DNA of 64,000 nucleotides, taken from NCBI GenBank assembly GCA_002382085.1, contig DFZK01000007.1, positions 1 through 64,000 on the forward strand, written 5' to 3'. The position numbers and the translations under genes were made by a program. Source of the DNA: Sulfurospirillum sp. UBA4058. GTDB lineage: Bacteria > Campylobacterota > Campylobacteria > Campylobacterales > Sulfurospirillaceae. The notes under the pieces were generated by a model. The model was not told where the DNA came from. It worked only from the letters and a program-made list of their open reading frames with translations, and searched no databases. Shown here piece by piece: positions 25,962-36,166 of the stretch; the first letter of the stretch is position 1; each line of letters starts with the position of its first letter.

Positions 25962-27416
25962 TTAAAGGCGTGCGTTTTTCTCCTCGATCATCGTATCGAG
26001 GGTCTTAAAGAGCGTTTTACTCTCTTTCTCGACCTCTTTAAAGTAGTCGACGACTTGCTTTTTTTCATCCAGTAAATTCGATTGCGTCGAACGAATCAGG
26101 TTGCTAATGGCAATGACGTGTTCGTGGAAACTTTGATGCGGCGCGTAAAGGGCTTTAAAGCTTGGCGTATCGCCGAAGATTTTTTCGCCGTCGTGGTGAT
26201 ACCATTCGCCTAAGCTACATGCTGTGTGATTTTGAAACGAAGCGTTGGCGTCGTTGACGTAAACGGCACTGTAGGCGTTGGCTTTGAAAATCGCATGGTT
26301 CATTTTTGCAAGCGTGATAAAGATGGTTTGTTGGATCGTATTGATATTGGTCGACGTCGTATTGGAGTGTTCGATCAGGCTGTTAAACGTTAGACTGAGC
26401 TGGTCGAGCGTTTTGGTCGAAGCGTCGGCATTCTCTTTCATCGATTCGGCGTTGCTTTCGAGTCCCGCCGTCTCTTGTTGGAGCATTTTAATCGAGACGG
26501 AGATCTCCGCGGTTGCTTTTTGCGTCGTTTCGGCCAATTTTCGTACTTCGTCGGCGACCACCGCAAATCCTCGTCCGTGTTCGCCCGCCCGTGCGGCTTC
26601 GATAGCGGCGTTGAGGGCTAGAAGATTGGTTTTATCGGCGATGTCGTTGATCATGTCGACGACGTTGCTGATGTCGCGCGTTCGTTGTGCCAAAATACCG
26701 ATGCTTTGTTCGTTTTGGTTGACAAATTCGATCAAAGCGGTAATTTTTTCGATCGTATCGCGTAAGTTTTGGTAACTTCCTTTAGTCTCCTCGGCATAGA
26801 TTTCGCCGTCTTTAGCGATCTCTTTGAGGCGTTCGACGATGATCGTTAGGTTGGCTTGGACGGTTGAAAAGTCGTTGGAGCCGCTGCTGATCTGCGCCAA
26901 TTCGGCGTTAAGCGTGTTGCGAGCGATAAATTCGTGGGTTTGCTGCATCGCGTGTACGGCTTGGTTGATCATTTGCGCTTGATCTTTAAATTCGCCGTGC
27001 ATCCCTTTTTGAAGGATTTTACGGCTAAAGTCCTCTTTGGAAGCCGCCAAAATCGTCGCTTTGATCTCTTTGGTCACTAACTCGAAATTATCCAAAAGCG
27101 TATTCATATTGGAGCAGAGTTGTTTAAGTTCGCCGCCGTCGTCGACGTTGACGATACGTCCGTGAAGCTCTCCGTGCGCACTGTCGTGGATAATGCCTGC
27201 CAAAGAGTGAATCGTGTTGCGGACTTTATGGATATTGACGAACATAAACCAACCTAACGCGAAATTGCTGAGGTTCAGGATTTGAATCCAGTGAAAACCG
27301 TTGAAATAAACTTCCAAACAAAATGCGATAAAGAAAATAGCCAAAGAGATAACGTTGGCATTTTGGACGCGTGCAAGCGAAGACGATCTATTCGTAGGAG
27401 AGGATAAATTCTGCAT
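25962..27416 (-). CDS. Methyl-accepting chemotaxis protein with C-terminal CZB domain
   Basis: Chemoreceptor of 484 residues. Two hydrophobic helices near residues 25-60 are joined with almost no periplasmic loop, so sensing is not periplasmic. The signalling tip [20 protein letters not shown] is intact. The C-terminus ([16 protein letters not shown], then HQSFHEHV) matches the chemoreceptor zinc-binding CZB pattern. It overlaps the PAS gene upstream by 29 nt; the pair resembles CetA/CetB, the split energy-taxis receptor of Campylobacter. AAAGG precedes the ATG. Confidence 0.88.
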   Translation of the reverse strand: MQNLSSPTNRSSSLARVQNANVISLAIFFIAFCLEVYFNGFHWIQILNLSNFALGWFMFVNIHKVRNTIHSLAGIIHDSAHGELHGRIVNVDDGGELKQLCSNMNTLLDNFELVTKEIKATILAASKEDFSRKILQKGMHGEFKDQAQMINQAVHAMQQTHEFIARNTLNAELAQISSGSNDFSTVQANLTIIVERLKEIAKDGEIYAEETKGSYQNLRDTIEKITALIEFVNQNEQSIGILAQRTRDISNVVDMINDIADKTNLLALNAAIEAARAGEHGRGFAVVADEVRKLAETTQKATAEISVSIKMLQQETAGLESNAESMKENADASTKTLDQLSLTFNSLIEHSNTTSTNINTIQQTIFITLAKMNHAIFKANAYSAVYVNDANASFQNHTACSLGEWYHHDGEKIFGDTPSFKALYAPHQSFHEHVIAISNLIRSTQSNLLDEKKQVVDYFKEVEKESKTLFKTLDTMIEEKNARL

Positions 27417-27894
27417 AAGAAACCTTTAATTTCGCAAGAGTATTTTCAAGAAGTGCGAGAGAACTTTGCATACCGCCGCTTTTTTCCGCTTCGAGCATTT
27501 GGCGGTAAAGCGGTTCGATGACGCTAATACCTTTTGGGCTCGGGCAACGTCTGACGGAGTGATAGCCGATAATCTGAGCACTTTTCGTATCGACGATCGG
27601 CGTAATATAGGCGTGAACCCAATAAAAATGTCCCGATTTGGTACGGTTTTTAACGTAAGCGAAGATTTCATCGCCGGCTTGGACTTTATCCCATAAGAGT
27701 TTAAAGACGGCGCGAGGCATATCGGGATGGCGCAAAATATTGTGGGGCGCGCCGATCATCTCTTTTTCGCTGAAGCCGCATATCTCAATACAAAGATCGT
27801 TAACGTAGGTAATTTTACCTTTAAGATCGGTTTTGGAAACGATAAATTGATCTTCGTCGAAGAAGAGTTCGTTTCCCTTTTGCGTAATAGCCAC
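27388..27894 (-). CDS. PAS-domain protein, CetB/Aer-like energy-taxis sensor
   Basis: Cytoplasmic single-PAS protein of 168 residues with the Aer-type opening ([21 protein letters not shown] then [13 protein letters not shown]) expected for an FAD-binding redox-sensing PAS domain. I start at GTG 27894 because TAAGGAG lies 7 nt upstream; an in-frame ATG at 27951 lacks a site. It overlaps the receptor downstream by 29 nt and would supply its sensory input, as CetB does for CetA. Confidence 0.85.
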   Translation of the reverse strand: MAITQKGNELFFDEDQFIVSKTDLKGKITYVNDLCIEICGFSEKEMIGAPHNILRHPDMPRAVFKLLWDKVQAGDEIFAYVKNRTKSGHFYWVHAYITPIVDTKSAQIIGYHSVRRCPSPKGISVIEPLYRQMLEAEKSGGMQSSLALLENTLAKLKVSYAEFILSYE

Positions 27895-28098
27895 GGAAGA
27901 TCTCCTTATAATAACTTCGTTGTCTTTATCCTGAAACGCGTAGTATAACAAAAAAAGATGTTATTTTAGTCAGACTTGTGACATTTCGCCTGTTTCTGAG
28001 ATGAACAATGCATTATCTAATCCGTAGAAAAACAAAGAGTCCCATTTCTTGAGAAACGTTTTTGCAAAACGATGCGAACGTCTGGTTTATCAAGAAGC

Positions 28099-28575
28099 TT
28101 ATTTGTCGGTTTGGAACGTGAAAACCGCCCCTAAACTTCGATCGCTTTTGTTTAAAATCACGTTTGCTTGCCAAATCATATTGCCGACCGCGCATGTGGG
28201 TAAAATACCGCTGCCTTCGTATACGCCTTTCGCCGTGGGTTTTAAACGAAACGTGTGAAATCCCATGTTCATATTGGTAGCGAAAATTTTCAGTTCGATC
28301 GAAGAGAGTTCATGCGGCGTCGTGACCTTAAAATGAAGCGGTTGCATAAGCGGAATGGATTTGGGATCGATTTCAAACGAAAGCGGCGTGTCGTCTTTGA
28401 GGCTCACTTCACAGCGTTTTTGATGCAAATCACACGGAAGCGAAAGCGTGGCAAACTGCGTATCGCCGACCCACCAGCGGTAGACGTCGCTTGAATCGAT
28501 GAGAAAGTATGCCGCAATTAAAACAACGACGGCGCATTCGACTAAAAAATATTTGATTATTTTTGAACCGTTCAT
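28099..28575 (-). CDS. Membrane-anchored protein of unknown function
   Basis: A 158-residue protein with one N-terminal membrane helix (YFLVECAVVVLIAAYFLI) and an exported domain containing NMNMGFHTFRLKP and GSGILPTCAVGNMIWQANV. This pattern recalls the YtkA/FixH-like beta-sandwich group, but the match is weak. Two Met and two or three Cys could bind a metal; that is a guess. AAAGGG precedes the ATG. It stands alone between the taxis pair and the nuo operon, on the opposite strand to nuoG. Confidence 0.65.
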   Translation of the reverse strand: MNGSKIIKYFLVECAVVVLIAAYFLIDSSDVYRWWVGDTQFATLSLPCDLHQKRCEVSLKDDTPLSFEIDPKSIPLMQPLHFKVTTPHELSSIELKIFATNMNMGFHTFRLKPTAKGVYEGSGILPTCAVGNMIWQANVILNKSDRSLGAVFTFQTDK

Positions 28576-28688
28576 AAGAAACCCTTTATGTGACGCGTTA
28601 CTATAACACGACTTTGTTAAAATTGAGTAAATGCGAAGTGACAGCTACTTTAAAGTTTGGTGTCGATAGAATGGAGAAATAGCTCATT

Positions 28689-30218
28689 ATGAGGGTTCAA
28701 ACGTCCATGGTGTCACTTAGCGTAGACGGAAAACGGATCGAAGTCCGCGAAAACACGTTACTCATCGAAGCGTTACTTTCTCAAGGGATTTCTATTCCCC
28801 ATTTTTGTTATCACCCCGCATTAGGAAAAGACGGTAATTGCCGTATGTGTATGGTTGAGATCGAAGGACAAAAACGTCCGCAAATCGCTTGCGATACTCT
28901 CGTGAAAGAGGGTATGGTCGTCCGAACGAAAGGCGAAAAGATCGATCGCGTTAAGCGTTCGATTTTGGAGATGGAGCTTATCAACCATCCGATTGATTGC
29001 CCGATTTGCGATCAAGCCGGAGAGTGCTCTTTACAAAACTATTATATGGACGTCGGACTTTACGAGAGTCGTCTGACCACTCCCAAAGTGCGCGGAAAAA
29101 AACACGTCGATTTGGGTGCAAACGTCGTGCTCGATCAAGAACGATGCGTGTTGTGTACGAGGTGCGTACGCTTTACCGAGAAGATTACGAAAACGCATGA
29201 ATTAGGCGTTCTCTCCCGCGGCGACCATTCGGTTATCGACACGTTTCCGGGCGAAAAACTGAACAACCCTTATGCGATGAACGTGGTTGATTTGTGTCCG
29301 GTGGGCGCGCTGACCAGCAAAGATTTTCGTTTTGCCAAACGCGTGTGGTTTTTGCAAAGCGAAAAAGCGATCTGTAACCGTTGCGCAAGAGGCTGTTCGA
29401 TTTTCGTCGATCACCATAAGGAAAAGTACGGAAGCGAAAAAATTTACCGCTATCGACCGCGGTTGAACGAGGCGATTAACGGTTATTTTATCTGCGATGC
29501 GGGAAGGTTGAGTTATGCTCACGAAAACGCACTTTTCGATGCACAGGCAATGATTCGGGGCAAAGTGAGCGAATACGACTATGCCGAGGGAAAATGGCTT
29601 CGCTTGCTGAAACGCTATTTAGGAAAAACCCTCTTTTTGATCTCCTCTTCGCTTGGTTTGGAAGAGTTCGTACGCCTTCAAAAACTCGCCAAACTTTACG
29701 ACATTGCACTTAGTGCGTACGAGCCTGACCGCTTCGATGATCGTTTCGGCGACACGTTTTTAAAATGCGCAGATCGCTCCGCCAACGCAAGGGCATTACC
29801 TCTGCTCGGTATCGACGATACGCAAGAGGGGTTTCAAAAAGCCTTGCAAAATGCCGAACTGATCGTCTTGATCGGTCGTCACGACGTCGCGCTGATACTT
29901 GACGCGCCGTGTCGTAAAAGCGTGGTCGTATTGGACGCCGGAGGTATGACGTGTGAAGAAGTCGAGCTGATGTTGCCCGTCGCATCGCATACGCAAAAAG
30001 AGGGAACGTATATTAACGTCGAGGGCTACGTGCAATACAGTGCTTGTATGATCGCAAACGACAAAGGGCGTAAATCGCTTTTGGAACTCTTGGGCACGGT
30101 GCTGGGAGACGGTATGGTGCGTGCGCAAGAGATATGGGAAGAAGAGATCGTGCGCTTAGAGCCGTTTCAAAACCTATCGTTTGCGATGCTCTCATCGACG
30201 CCGAGGATCGTTTTATGA
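28689..30218 (+). CDS. nuoG: NADH-quinone oxidoreductase subunit G, short form
   Basis: Fe-S subunit of the complex I peripheral arm. The N-terminal 2Fe-2S site (CYHPALGKDGNCRMC) is followed by the HxxxCxxCxxxxxC-type site (HPIDCPICDQAGEC) and a 4Fe-4S region (CVLCTRC ... CPVGAL), then CNRCARGC. At 509 residues it is much shorter than the 800-900 of enteric NuoG and lacks most of the molybdopterin-like C-terminal domain. First gene of an eight-gene operon ending with nuoN. Start is uncertain: ATG 28707 is an alternative. The stop overlaps the nuoH start (ATGA). Confidence 0.93.
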   Translation: MRVQTSMVSLSVDGKRIEVRENTLLIEALLSQGISIPHFCYHPALGKDGNCRMCMVEIEGQKRPQIACDTLVKEGMVVRTKGEKIDRVKRSILEMELINHPIDCPICDQAGECSLQNYYMDVGLYESRLTTPKVRGKKHVDLGANVVLDQERCVLCTRCVRFTEKITKTHELGVLSRGDHSVIDTFPGEKLNNPYAMNVVDLCPVGALTSKDFRFAKRVWFLQSEKAICNRCARGCSIFVDHHKEKYGSEKIYRYRPRLNEAINGYFICDAGRLSYAHENALFDAQAMIRGKVSEYDYAEGKWLRLLKRYLGKTLFLISSSLGLEEFVRLQKLAKLYDIALSAYEPDRFDDRFGDTFLKCADRSANARALPLLGIDDTQEGFQKALQNAELIVLIGRHDVALILDAPCRKSVVVLDAGGMTCEEVELMLPVASHTQKEGTYINVEGYVQYSACMIANDKGRKSLLELLGTVLGDGMVRAQEIWEEEIVRLEPFQNLSFAMLSSTPRIVL

Positions 30219-31498
30219 GCGGACTTGCGATCGGTATCGTCGTTTTAAACGTGGTATTGGCTTTGCTGTTTTCGCTTGGAGCCGCACCGATTTTGGTCTG
30301 GATCGAACGACGTGTGGCAGGACTCATTCAAGATCGTTTAGGCCCCAATCGTTGCCATATCGCTGGGGTTCGTTTGGGCGGTTTGGTGCAGTCGTTGGCG
30401 GATATGCTCAAACTTTTTTTTAAAGAAGATTTTCGAGCCAATGCGATTCGTGAAAAATTCCTCTTTTCGTTTGCTCCCGTGATTGTTTTCGTTTCGGCGT
30501 TTTTGAGCTTTATGGTGATGCCCTTTGCCGACGATATATACGTCGGGAGCGAGCGTTTTATCATGCAGGGCTTGCCGATCGATTTGGGCGTTTTATGGTT
30601 TTTGGCATTGGCGGGACTGAGCGTTTACGGCATTATGATCGGCGGATGGGCAAGCCGCAACAAATACGCGCTCTTAGGTGCGATGCGCTCAGGGGCACAG
30701 GTCATCAGCTACGAAGCGGCGATGGGACTTTCGTTGATCTCGGTGCTTTTGTGTTATCCTTCGGTGCAGTTGGGCGATATCGTCCGTGCGCAAGGCGAGC
30801 TTTTGGGCGGCGTTTTACCCGCTTGGGGCATTTTTCTCCAGCCTTTGGCGGCACTCATTTTTATCGTAACCGCTTTTGCCGAAGCCAATCGAACGCCTTT
30901 TGATTTAGCCGAGGGCGAAAGCGAGATCGTCGGCGGTTTTCATACCGAATACGGTGCGATGCGTTTCGGACTCTTTTTTGTCGGCGAATACGTCGCGATG
31001 AGTGCGTCGAGCGCATTGATCGTAACGCTTTTTTTCGGCGGTTTTCAGCTTCCTTATCTCGATACTCAAACCTTACATGTAAAGATGCCTTTGATCTTAG
31101 GCGCATTAGTTTTTCTCGTCCCTTTGGGCAGTTTTTCCTTTATCCGTTGGATGCGAAAACACAACCGTTGGAGGGTTCAAAACGATCCTCGAAGCCGTGA
31201 AAGTGCATGGCTTACGAAGGTGATTGTCGGATTGAACGTTGTGTTTTTGCTGGGAGCGGGATACGGGTTGATCGTCGGATTGTCCTCTTTTTCAACGCAA
31301 TTCGTAACGGCGTTGCTTCAGGTCGCGACGTTTGCGTTTAAACTGTTGGCGATGAATTTCGTATTTGTTTGGGTACGTTGGACGCTACCTCGTTTTCGCT
31401 ACGATCAATTGCAAATGTTAGGCTGGAAAGTGCTGATGCCCTTAGCCCTTGTCAATATTGTCGTGACCGCAAGCGTCATCGTCTTAAAGGGGGCATAA
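30215..31498 (+). CDS. nuoH: NADH-quinone oxidoreductase subunit H, extended form
   Basis: Membrane subunit at the quinone site, 427 residues against about 325 in E. coli. Conserved blocks are ERRVAGLIQDRLGPNR, ANRTPFDLAEGESEIVGGFHTEY and FVWVRWTLPRFRYDQL. The extra length lies between LFFGGFQLPY and the last conserved helix and adds membrane segments. The start is ATG 30215, overlapping the nuoG stop. A TTACATGTAA copy (31073-31082) encodes LHVK within the extra region. Confidence 0.93.
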   Translation: MSGLAIGIVVLNVVLALLFSLGAAPILVWIERRVAGLIQDRLGPNRCHIAGVRLGGLVQSLADMLKLFFKEDFRANAIREKFLFSFAPVIVFVSAFLSFMVMPFADDIYVGSERFIMQGLPIDLGVLWFLALAGLSVYGIMIGGWASRNKYALLGAMRSGAQVISYEAAMGLSLISVLLCYPSVQLGDIVRAQGELLGGVLPAWGIFLQPLAALIFIVTAFAEANRTPFDLAEGESEIVGGFHTEYGAMRFGLFFVGEYVAMSASSALIVTLFFGGFQLPYLDTQTLHVKMPLILGALVFLVPLGSFSFIRWMRKHNRWRVQNDPRSRESAWLTKVIVGLNVVFLLGAGYGLIVGLSSFSTQFVTALLQVATFAFKLLAMNFVFVWVRWTLPRFRYDQLQMLGWKVLMPLALVNIVVTASVIVLKGA

Positions 31499-31996
31499 AT
31501 GGGTGTTAAAATCGTTCAAAGACACGGAAAGACGCTACGGGAAAAACTCTATCTTCCGGCGATTTTCGGCGGTATGAAAACAACCTTACGCCATTTTACC
31601 GCCAATTTGAGCGATACGCCGCAGATTAAAACCTTTAGTTATCCCGAAGAACAACCCCAAGACATTACGGAGCGTTATCGAGGCGTGCACCGTTTAACCA
31701 AGCGTGAAGACGGAAGCGTACGTTGCGTTGCGTGTTTTATGTGCGCAACGGCGTGTCCGGCGGAGTGTATCTTTATCGAAGCGCAAGAGCGCGAAGACGG
31801 CGTGGACGAAAAGATGCCCCGACGCTTCGACATCGATCTTTTAGAGTGCGTCTTTTGCGGCGCGTGCGTCGAAGCGTGTCCGTGCGACGCGATTCGTATG
31901 GACAGCGGCATTTTTAGTTTTATCGGAAAAAAACGCGAAGATTTTATCCAGACGAAAGAGCAACTCTTAGCCCGTGAAGCCAAGGAAAACCGATGA
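31499..31996 (+). CDS. nuoI: NADH-quinone oxidoreductase subunit I
   Basis: Ferredoxin-like subunit with two 4Fe-4S clusters (N6a/b): CVACFMCATACP and CVFCGACVEACP are both complete. It has 165 residues, the usual length. The ATG abuts the nuoH stop and the gene overlaps nuoJ by 4 nt. It passes electrons from NuoG toward NuoB. Confidence 0.95.
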   Translation: MGVKIVQRHGKTLREKLYLPAIFGGMKTTLRHFTANLSDTPQIKTFSYPEEQPQDITERYRGVHRLTKREDGSVRCVACFMCATACPAECIFIEAQEREDGVDEKMPRRFDIDLLECVFCGACVEACPCDAIRMDSGIFSFIGKKREDFIQTKEQLLAREAKENR

Positions 31997-32490
31997 ACGA
32001 CCTTCTTTTTTTTCTGCTCTCTTTTTTTGCCCTGTTCGGTGCTTTCGGGATGATCGTGTTGCATCAACCCGTGCACAGCGCGTTAAGCCTAATCGTAACG
32101 CTTTTGGCATTGGCGGGACTTTTTGCGCTTTTAAACGCTTCGTTTTTGTTTGCGGTGCAAATTATCGTCTATGCCGGAGCGATTTTGACGCTTTTTATTT
32201 TTATCATTATGTTTTTAAACGTCAAAGAGTCCAATTTACCCAAAGAACCCAATAAAACGCTTTACCTCTTTTTAGGCGGTATCGTTTTGATTCCGCTCAA
32301 CCTTCTTGTTTTACGGGCTTTTTACGCGATGCCGCTTTTAAGAGAGCCTTTGGCGGAGGATTTCGGAGAGATTCAACCTTTGGGAGCGGCGTTATTTACG
32401 AAATGGCTACTGCCTTTCGAGTTGATCTCGTTGTTGCTTTTGGTCGCGCTGATCGGTGCGGTCGTTTTTGCGCGAAAGGATGAGGTATGA
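31993..32490 (+). CDS. nuoJ: NADH-quinone oxidoreductase subunit J
   Basis: Five-helix membrane subunit of 165 residues with the typical AVQIIVYAGAILTLFIFIIM segment. Start and stop codons overlap those of nuoI and nuoK by 4 nt each, so the operon is translationally coupled. Confidence 0.95.
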   Translation: MNDLLFFLLSFFALFGAFGMIVLHQPVHSALSLIVTLLALAGLFALLNASFLFAVQIIVYAGAILTLFIFIIMFLNVKESNLPKEPNKTLYLFLGGIVLIPLNLLVLRAFYAMPLLREPLAEDFGEIQPLGAALFTKWLLPFELISLLLLVALIGAVVFARKDEV

Positions 32491-32807
32491 TCGTCTCGTC
32501 GCTTTTTTCCTACGTTCTTGTCGCAATGCTCCTTTTTTCGATCGGGCTTTTGGGCGTCATCGCGCGCAAAAATATTTTCGTTATCTACATGTCGATCGAA
32601 TTGATGTTTAATGCGATTAATCTTCTTTTCGTCGCCTTAGCCCAGTACCGCCACTCCTACGACGGTCAAATTTTCGCCGTCGTGATTATTGCGACGGCGG
32701 CGGCGGAAGCGGCGGTGTTTTTGGCGTTGATCGTCGTTTTGTTTAGGCGAAAAAAATCCTTGGATGCCGACGTGCTTCGCGCTTTATCGCAAAAGGAGGC
32801 GGCATGA
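32487..32807 (+). CDS. nuoK: NADH-quinone oxidoreductase subunit K
   Basis: Three-helix membrane subunit, 106 residues, with the conserved SIELMFNAINLLFVA and ATAAAEAAVFLALIV helices carrying the two membrane Glu residues needed for proton pumping. It overlaps nuoJ and nuoL by 4 nt. Confidence 0.95.
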   Translation: MIVSSLFSYVLVAMLLFSIGLLGVIARKNIFVIYMSIELMFNAINLLFVALAQYRHSYDGQIFAVVIIATAAAEAAVFLALIVVLFRRKKSLDADVLRALSQKEAA

Positions 32808-34684
32808 GCGTCGTGTTAGCATGGATCGTTTTGCTACCGTTGTGTTCTTCTGTACTGCTCGGAGCGATGTACCTTTTTTCGATCACGAAGCGGCGTATCG
32901 CGCAGCGTTATTTTACCTTTGTGGCACTCTTCTCTCCTTCGGTCGTCTTTGTTTTAGGCTTGGCGGCACTGCGTGAGCTGATGCTTCGCGCAGATGCGTT
33001 GCATTATCATGCCTACGTTTGGTTACGGATCGGCGAATACCGCGTCGATATGGGATTTTTGGGAGATAAACTTTCGTTATTTATGGTCTTTTTTATTACG
33101 CTCGTCGGCGGACTGATTCATCTTTACGCAACGTCGTATATGAACAAGGACGAGGGTTACGGAAAATTTTTTGCTTACTTTCATCTCTTTACGGCTTCGA
33201 TGCTTTTGTTGGTTTTGGCGGAGGGTCCTTTGATGCTCTTTGTCGGCTGGGAGGGTGTCGGGCTTTGCTCGTACCTGTTGATTAGCTTTTATTATCACGA
33301 CAATGCCAACGTCGTTGCGGGAAATAAAGCGTTTATCGTCAATCGCGTCGGCGACTTGGGCTTTTTAATCGGTTTGGCGATGCTCTTTTTTTACGGCGGA
33401 ACGTACGAGTTTAGCTATGAAACGCTGGCACTGCATATCGGAACGATACCGCCCGAGATTTTAACAAGCATCGCGATAGCCCTTTTTGTCGGAGCGATGG
33501 GAAAATCGGCGCAAATTCCTTTGTACGTTTGGCTTCCGGACGCCATGGCGGGGCCTACGCCCGTTTCGGCGTTGATTCACGCCGCAACGATGGTGACGGC
33601 GGGCGTTTATATGGTCGCTCGGTTTCATTTTCTCTACGATTTGGTGCCGCACGTGGGCGTTTTTATCGCTTATATCGGCGCGTTAAGCGCGCTTTTTGCC
33701 GCGCTGATCGCCACGAAGCAAAGCGATATTAAGAAGATTTTGGCGTATTCGACGATGTCTCAACTCGGCTATATGTTCGTCTCCGTTGGGCTTGGGGCAT
33801 ACGATAGCGCGCTTTTTCACGTCTTTACGCACGCTTTTTTTAAAGCACTTTTATTTATGGGTGCCGGAGCGGTCATCGTCGCGTTGCATCATGAGCAAAA
33901 TATTTTTAAAATGGGCGAAATGCGCCGCGTGATGCCGCTCACTTACGTAACGATGCTGATAGCGACCTTGGCGATTAGCGGTATTCCGCCGTTTGCGGGA
34001 TTTTTCAGCAAAGACGAAATTTTGTCGGTTGCGTTTGGAAGCGGTCACTACGAACTGTGGCTGATCGGCGTCATAACGGCGGTATTGACGTCGTACTATA
34101 TGTTTCGACTTTTCTTCCTTGTTTTTGAGGGGACGCATGCTTCACATTCGCAGGCACGCGACGTCGGTTGGGTCATGAAAGCACCCTTAGTCGCTTTAGC
34201 GCTCGGTGCTACGTTTGCCGGATTTTTGGGACTCCCCGAACTGTTCGGCGGCAATCATCTCATCGGCGAATGGTTGAGGGTATGGAAACGCGAAGCGTTT
34301 CATCTTTCGCACCTTGTCGAGGGAATACTGATCGCCTTGAACGTCGGTGCCGCTTTGGCGGGCATAGCGATCGCTTATCGGAAATTTCGTTTTTACGATA
34401 AGCGCGTTGCGTACCAACCTGAAGGAATCGTGTACCGTAAATTTTACGTGGACGAACTCTACGACGTGCTTTTCGTCCGCTCGATTCGCCGCTTGAGCCG
34501 TTTTATCGCCGAAACAACCGATAAAAAGCTTGTCGATCGCGTCGTGATGGGGTTGAGTCGGGGATTTATCGAGGCGGGAAACCGAATCGCTTGGGTACAA
34601 AACGCTTCCGTTCGGCTGTATGCTTTTATTATGATTGCGGGTATCGGCGCGGCTTCGTGTTATTTACTCGTCGTATTGAGGTAG
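32804..34684 (+). CDS. nuoL: NADH-quinone oxidoreductase subunit L
   Basis: Antiporter-like proton-pumping subunit, 626 residues. The conserved blocks FFVGWEGVGLCSYLLI-like (here LFVGWEGVGLCSYLLISFYY), PLYVWLPDAMAGPTPVSALIHAATMVTAGVYM (in two parts) and DIKKILAYSTMSQLGYM are present. A C-terminal stretch with YRKFYVDELYDVLFV matches the lateral-helix end of NuoL. It overlaps nuoK by 4 nt and is 3 nt from nuoM. Confidence 0.95.
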   Translation: MSVVLAWIVLLPLCSSVLLGAMYLFSITKRRIAQRYFTFVALFSPSVVFVLGLAALRELMLRADALHYHAYVWLRIGEYRVDMGFLGDKLSLFMVFFITLVGGLIHLYATSYMNKDEGYGKFFAYFHLFTASMLLLVLAEGPLMLFVGWEGVGLCSYLLISFYYHDNANVVAGNKAFIVNRVGDLGFLIGLAMLFFYGGTYEFSYETLALHIGTIPPEILTSIAIALFVGAMGKSAQIPLYVWLPDAMAGPTPVSALIHAATMVTAGVYMVARFHFLYDLVPHVGVFIAYIGALSALFAALIATKQSDIKKILAYSTMSQLGYMFVSVGLGAYDSALFHVFTHAFFKALLFMGAGAVIVALHHEQNIFKMGEMRRVMPLTYVTMLIATLAISGIPPFAGFFSKDEILSVAFGSGHYELWLIGVITAVLTSYYMFRLFFLVFEGTHASHSQARDVGWVMKAPLVALALGATFAGFLGLPELFGGNHLIGEWLRVWKREAFHLSHLVEGILIALNVGAALAGIAIAYRKFRFYDKRVAYQPEGIVYRKFYVDELYDVLFVRSIRRLSRFIAETTDKKLVDRVVMGLSRGFIEAGNRIAWVQNASVRLYAFIMIAGIGAASCYLLVVLR

Positions 34685-34687
34685 GAT

Positions 34688-36166
34688 ATGGGCGTACTCT
34701 CTTGGATTATTTTTTTACCGATGGCGGTCGCTTTCGTGCTTTTGATCCTTCCCGTAGGAGCAAAGGCAACGCGTAACGGAGCGTTTGGCGTCTCGTTGGT
34801 TATTTTTGCGTTGGCGTTTTACGTGCATGAACATTTTGCGTTAAGCGCGCAAATGCAGTTTTACGAGCAGTACGATTGGATCAAAAGCTACGGTATCACG
34901 TATCGCGTCGGAGTCGACGGATTTTCGTTGATCGTTTTGATGTTGATCGCGACGTTGCTTCCGAGCGCGTATCTTTTGTTGTGGCACAACGAACGTTCGA
35001 AGAGCTATTGGATTAGTATGTTGTTTATTCAATCGGGCATTAGCGGTACGCTTTTTTCGCTCGATCTGTTTTTATTTTATTTTTTTTGGGAAGCGATGCT
35101 TCTGCCCGTTTTTATGATTATCGGGCTTTTCGGCTCGGGCAATCGGGTTTTTTCGACCTTAAAGATCACCGTTTATACGATTATGGGATCGCTTTTTATG
35201 TTCGTGAGCATTCTGTACTTAGGCGTAGCGCACTACTATGAATTCGGTGCGTGGAGTTTTGCCCTTTCGGATTTGGTACGAATATCCACCTTAACGCCTA
35301 TGAATCAAACATTTTTGTTTGCCGGCTTTATGATCGCGTTTGCGATTAAAATCCCGCTTTTTCCATTTCATTCGTGGCTTTTGGAAACCTACTCGACGTC
35401 GCCGACCGGAGGCGTATTTTTACTTTCGTCGATCATGGCAAAACTGGGCGTGTATGCCTTGGTGCGTTTTACGATGCCGCTTTTTCCGGATCTTTTTGTC
35501 GCGTATGCGCGTTTTTTTATCGGTTTGGGCATTTTCGGATTGATCTATTTCGGAATTGCGGCGATTGTGCAGGATAATATCAAAAAGATGCTCGCGTACT
35601 CTTCGGCGTCGCATTTGGGATTGATTAGCGCGGGTGTTTTTTCGCTCAATCTTCAAGGCTTAACGGGAAGTGCTTTTCTCATCGTCGCACACGCAATTGC
35701 CACCGGAGGGCTCTTTTTGTTGGTCGGCGTGATGCAACGCCATTTGGGTATTCGTCCTTTAAGTGCCTTGGGCGGCATTGCCAAGCGCGCTCCGTGGTTT
35801 AGCGTTTACTTCGCGGTGATGCTCTTTTGTACGGTCGGTATTCCCGGAACCAACGGCTTTGTCGCGGAACTGTTGATCGTTTTGGGTATTTTTCATTACA
35901 ATCCGTATTTGGGCATTTTGGCGGCATTGACCGTTTTAGTGGCGGCAAGTTATATGTTTTGGGTTTTTCAAAAGGCGATTTTGGTGCAAAGCGGTAACGA
36001 CGTTTCGCAGATGCGCGACTTGAGCTTTCACGAGATCGTCGGTCTGTTTCCTTTGGCATTTTTGATCGTTGCGATGGGCGTGTATCCCGATTTTTTCTTA
36101 GCCAAAATTACGCCGACGCTACAATACTACCTTGATACGATCTTACATGTAGGAGGCAAGGTATGA
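34688..36166 (+). CDS. nuoM: NADH-quinone oxidoreductase subunit M
   Basis: Antiporter-like proton-pumping subunit, 492 residues, with YRVGVDGFSLIVLML, FFWEAMLLPVFMIIG and PLFPFHSWLLETYSTSPTGG (split across the conserved core). Its 3' end carries a one-mismatch palindrome copy (TTACATGTAG, 36143-36152) whose GTAGGAGG tail forms the ribosome site for nuoN. It overlaps nuoN by 4 nt. Confidence 0.95.
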   Translation: MGVLSWIIFLPMAVAFVLLILPVGAKATRNGAFGVSLVIFALAFYVHEHFALSAQMQFYEQYDWIKSYGITYRVGVDGFSLIVLMLIATLLPSAYLLLWHNERSKSYWISMLFIQSGISGTLFSLDLFLFYFFWEAMLLPVFMIIGLFGSGNRVFSTLKITVYTIMGSLFMFVSILYLGVAHYYEFGAWSFALSDLVRISTLTPMNQTFLFAGFMIAFAIKIPLFPFHSWLLETYSTSPTGGVFLLSSIMAKLGVYALVRFTMPLFPDLFVAYARFFIGLGIFGLIYFGIAAIVQDNIKKMLAYSSASHLGLISAGVFSLNLQGLTGSAFLIVAHAIATGGLFLLVGVMQRHLGIRPLSALGGIAKRAPWFSVYFAVMLFCTVGIPGTNGFVAELLIVLGIFHYNPYLGILAALTVLVAASYMFWVFQKAILVQSGNDVSQMRDLSFHEIVGLFPLAFLIVAMGVYPDFFLAKITPTLQYYLDTILHVGGKV

